Source: Wocania_A spongiicola (GTDB lineage Bacteria; Bacteroidota; Bacteroidia; Flavobacteriales; Flavobacteriaceae). From it: a stretch of DNA of 64,000 bases. Shown piece by piece: positions 62,701 through 64,000 of this stretch (its first letter is position 1; each line of letters opens with the position of its first letter). The position numbers and the translations under genes were made by a program. The notes beneath the pieces were generated by a model. The model was not told where the DNA came from. It worked only from the letters and a program-made list of their open reading frames with translations, and made no database searches. The DNA lies in assembly GCF_023502325.1 (NCBI RefSeq), contig NZ_JAMFLZ010000004.1, positions 526,223-590,222 on the forward strand. Reading direction: 5' to 3'.

Positions 62701-63101
62701 ACTTAAAGAATGCTTTACATTATACAGCAAAAACTTTTGCTTCTTCTTATATTGAGAATGTAGGAAATAACCGCTTTAAAATATCATCTTTACCTTATCA
62801 AGCACAAATTTCTAATGTCAATGATATTTTAGTAAACGACTTTAATAATGATGATAATTTAGATGTGTTAATTGTAGAAAACATGTATGCCTCTGAAGTT
62901 GAGACACCTAGAAATGATGCAGGAACTGGGCTTTTAATGTTAGGAGATGGGAAAGGAGGGTTTCTTCCTGTAGCTAGTAGAGAAAGCGGGTTTTTTGTTA
63001 GAAATGATGCTAAGAAGGTGAAAATAGTAAATAATGAAGAGCGTTTAGTTTTAGTTGCTAATAATAATGGATTATTACAAGTGATTAAAATAAATGATTG
63101 A
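59787..63101 (+). CDS. secreted FG-GAP/VCBS repeat protein with central ASPIC/UnbV domain
   Basis: An 1104-residue protein with a signal peptide (about 1-19, ending AYSQ). Fourteen calcium-binding DxNxDGxxD-type motifs are visible (for example GDVNNDGLLDVYF, ADFDNDGLKDIIV, VDYDNDGDSDLLI): seven before and seven after an ASPIC/UnbV domain at about 525-605 (GTKVTIKYGDSES, EVIIEWANGTRTILKNV). The layout suggests two beta-propellers flanking the ASPIC domain. Such proteins often accompany SusCD loci and may bind or process polymers at the surface. It has no lipobox or T9SS tail. Confidence 0.88.
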   Translation: MKRSYFLLGFLVIFFSAYSQEKPIFEQVFSKQTNIKFNNKIVETKEDNIFIYDNFYAGAGVGLGDVNNDGLLDVYFCGNQVKDKLYINKGNFVFEDITKESGIEDLDIGWSSSVSMIDINKDGLLDVFVTKELYDDKPDWRRNKLYINQGGNKFVEQAQKVGLGDTLRTRGAAFFDYDKDNDLDVFLLHQPPNPGIYSKYRALSDDGRLLDNKYAPRLYENRNGVFCDVSKEANILDPGFSNAVAVSDLNNDGYPDLVVANDFEAPDRFYLNLGNGTFKNIANDAFKHTSFYSMGVDVADINNDNFLDVFVVDMVAEDNFRLKANMSGMNPDKFWRIVDKGWNYQYMNNVLQVNNGNTTFSDIAKFSGVSNTDWSWSPLIADFDNDGLKDIIVTNGLLRDIRNTDADTKIKLFIHEKIQKYLSENTNIEGVEIWDIVSHKELSEIYPSSKLQNKAFKNIGNSEFKDVSNYWGLKNKSFSNGSAYGDLDNDGDLDLVINNINDQAFVFKNKSQNNFLRVKLKSKKNQPIFGTKVTIKYGDSESQLIEITSVRGMYSTSEHIAHFGINKISVINEVIIEWANGTRTILKNVPSNKVVETYLEEGVDSKGELIDNTNILFSDITSSSKLKHQHIENVFDDYGYQVLLPHKMSEFGPALAVSDVNNDGLDDVFVGGSTGYSATLYIQNKDGMYLKGSSVLWEKEKTYEDIDALFVDINGDGFKDLYVVSGGNEFLANDLNYEDRLYLNNGQGDFYRKPLKGLDKISGSVVKANDYDNDGDIDLFVGGRHLPHQYPLPTSSMLLKNEKGQLTNVTNSLAKELKNIGMITDAVWVDYDNDGDSDLLIVGEWMPITVFENDEGKFTRVFLNDFDNTTGLWFSIEKGDFDNDGDIDFVAGNLGLNYKYKTSKDEPFDVYYSDFDKNGNGDLVLGYYENNKHYPLRGFSCSSQQIPNLKKNIKKYDLFASLEIDDVYGKENLKNALHYTAKTFASSYIENVGNNRFKISSLPYQAQISNVNDILVNDFNNDDNLDVLIVENMYASEVETPRNDAGTGLLMLGDGKGGFLPVASRESGFFVRNDAKKVKIVNNEERLVLVANNNGLLQVIKIND

Positions 63102-63159
63102 TATTTTTTAAAATAGCAAAATATCACTTTGTTATATAATTTAAATATTAAATTGCGCT

Positions 63160-63900
63160 ATGAATTCTTCATTTTTCAGTGCAATTTTTTTGTCAAAAAG
63201 GGTGTCAATTGGCAGTATAGAACATATATTTCCAATAGTTGTTTCTATTTTATTTTGTGTTTTATTAATTAAGTATTCCAAATTAAAGTTAAGAAGAAAG
63301 CAACAATATAAGGCGTTACATATATTAGGATGCTCAATATCTTTTTTTGTTATTATATTCCATTTGTATAAAATGAGTTTAGGCAACTATAATATTGCCA
63401 CAGATCTACCTTTGTATTTGTGTAGTTTTATGGCATTGTTAATTCCCGTATTTACTTATTACAGGAAATTTTGGATGTTCGAGGTATTGTTGTTTTGGAT
63501 TATTGCTGGGACTACGCAGGGTGTTTTAACACCAGACATACCAGAAGGGTTTCCTAGTTTCGATTATTTTAGATATTGGGTTGTACACTTGGGACTTTTA
63601 ACCGTTATTTTTTATGCAACGATTGTTTTTAAGATGAAACCAACTTTTAAAAGTGTTTTTAAATCTTTTTTTGCGTTACAGTTATACGTGATTTTCATGG
63701 TTATAATTAATTATGCTTTAAATGCCAATTACTTCTATTTGAATAAAAAGCCACAATCTGCCTCAATATTGGATTATTTTGGAGAATGGCCATTATATAT
63801 AATTGTGGTGCAAATAATAATTATCCCTTATTTTTTATTGATTTACTTACCCTTTTATTTGGCTAAAAGAAAAAGTAAGACTTCAATTATTAAATATTAA
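63160..63900 (+). CDS. TIGR02206/YwaF-like membrane protein
   Basis: A 246-residue polytopic membrane protein with six to seven hydrophobic segments. The block TDLPLYLCSFMALLIPVFTY (about residues 77-96) and AGTTQGVLTPDIPEGFPSFD with YWVVHLGLL after it are typical of the TIGR02206/YwaF family, related to TMEM164. Function in bacteria is not established. It starts 58 bases after the FG-GAP gene on the same strand. The remaining 100 bases to the right edge hold no gene I can support. Confidence 0.8.
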   Translation: MNSSFFSAIFLSKRVSIGSIEHIFPIVVSILFCVLLIKYSKLKLRRKQQYKALHILGCSISFFVIIFHLYKMSLGNYNIATDLPLYLCSFMALLIPVFTYYRKFWMFEVLLFWIIAGTTQGVLTPDIPEGFPSFDYFRYWVVHLGLLTVIFYATIVFKMKPTFKSVFKSFFALQLYVIFMVIINYALNANYFYLNKKPQSASILDYFGEWPLYIIVVQIIIIPYFLLIYLPFYLAKRKSKTSIIKY

Positions 63901-64000
63901 TAATTTACCTGAGTTTTATTTAAATTCATTTTAAAAATGTCTACCCCTAGAACTTGCTTAACCAAAAGCTCACATGAAATATAAAACGACTAGACTAGTC

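Noticed and set aside
62798..63127. 109-codon minus-strand reading frame
   Set aside because: Antisense to the end of the FG-GAP protein; not supported by composition or context.
63901..64000. possible gene start at the right edge (ATG at 63974)
   Set aside because: Only nine codons are visible, too few to support a call.
1..64000. tRNA, rRNA, CRISPR array, insertion sequence or prophage
   Set aside because: Nothing with the needed structure or gene content was seen in the intergenic intervals, most of which are shorter than 250 bases.

Overview
The window is a chromosomal segment of a marine-type member of the Flavobacteriaceae (Bacteroidota). This is inferred from strongly AT-rich DNA, TAnnTTTG promoter elements of the Bacteroidota housekeeping sigma factor, SusC/SusD and FecI/FecR genes, GSCFA, DUF5522, DUF4136 and DUF2157 proteins, many lipoproteins, and two families of palindromic intergenic repeats that I recall from flavobacterial genomes. 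No rRNA, tRNA, CRISPR array, prophage or insertion sequence was seen.

Region 1 (1-11.1 kb): the histidine-degradation genes hutH and hutU (hutU cut by the left edge) run leftward, divergent from a LysR regulator with an inverted repeat between them. Next come an FKBP lipoprotein, the GTPases Era and Der, and a leftward group of M23 peptidase, MerR-type regulator, LemA and two TPM-domain proteins. A 31-codon membrane microprotein, preceded in frame by a UGA-interrupted leader, sits between the FKBP gene and era. Region 2 (11.2-25.8 kb): alaS, GSCFA, DUF4230, a PLP dehydratase, enoyl-CoA hydratase, phenylalanine-4-hydroxylase, bestrophin, DUF4136, DUF5522, a small HEXXH protein, a D-cysteine desulfhydrase-like enzyme, a LysM glucosaminidase, hemL and a Spy-like protein. 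Region 3 (25.9-42 kb): a barrel-like protein and a TPR-like protein, a membrane cluster (YiaA, CPBP, DUF2157, GDYXXLXY), an M49-like peptidase, two paralogous hydrolases, lysS, a Pmp3-like peptide, lipB and a sulfatase.

Region 4 (41.9-50 kb) is the most distinctive. A leftward ECF sigma factor, FecR anti-sigma factor and TonB-dependent receptor are followed by two small uncharacterised genes. Divergent from the sigma gene is a large lipoprotein built of four short and three long tandem repeats. The lipoprotein gene and the fecR-receptor operon carry almost the same promoter (GGTAGG, 16 bases, CTGTT), so the lipoprotein probably belongs to the same regulon. A foreign-looking gene resembling a CDI immunity protein lies between sigma and fecR, and a SUKH-like gene with an attC-like site at its 3' end lies just beyond the cluster. 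Together these look like a signal- or substrate-responsive surface system in a locus that gains immunity-type genes.

Region 5 (50.1-64 kb): ffh and folD, then a second ECF sigma/FecR pair driving a SusC/SusD pair and a large FG-GAP/ASPIC protein, and a TIGR02206-type membrane protein. No glycan-degrading enzyme is present, so the SusCD substrate is unknown. Functions are assigned from sequence reading and family knowledge only; no database search was run.
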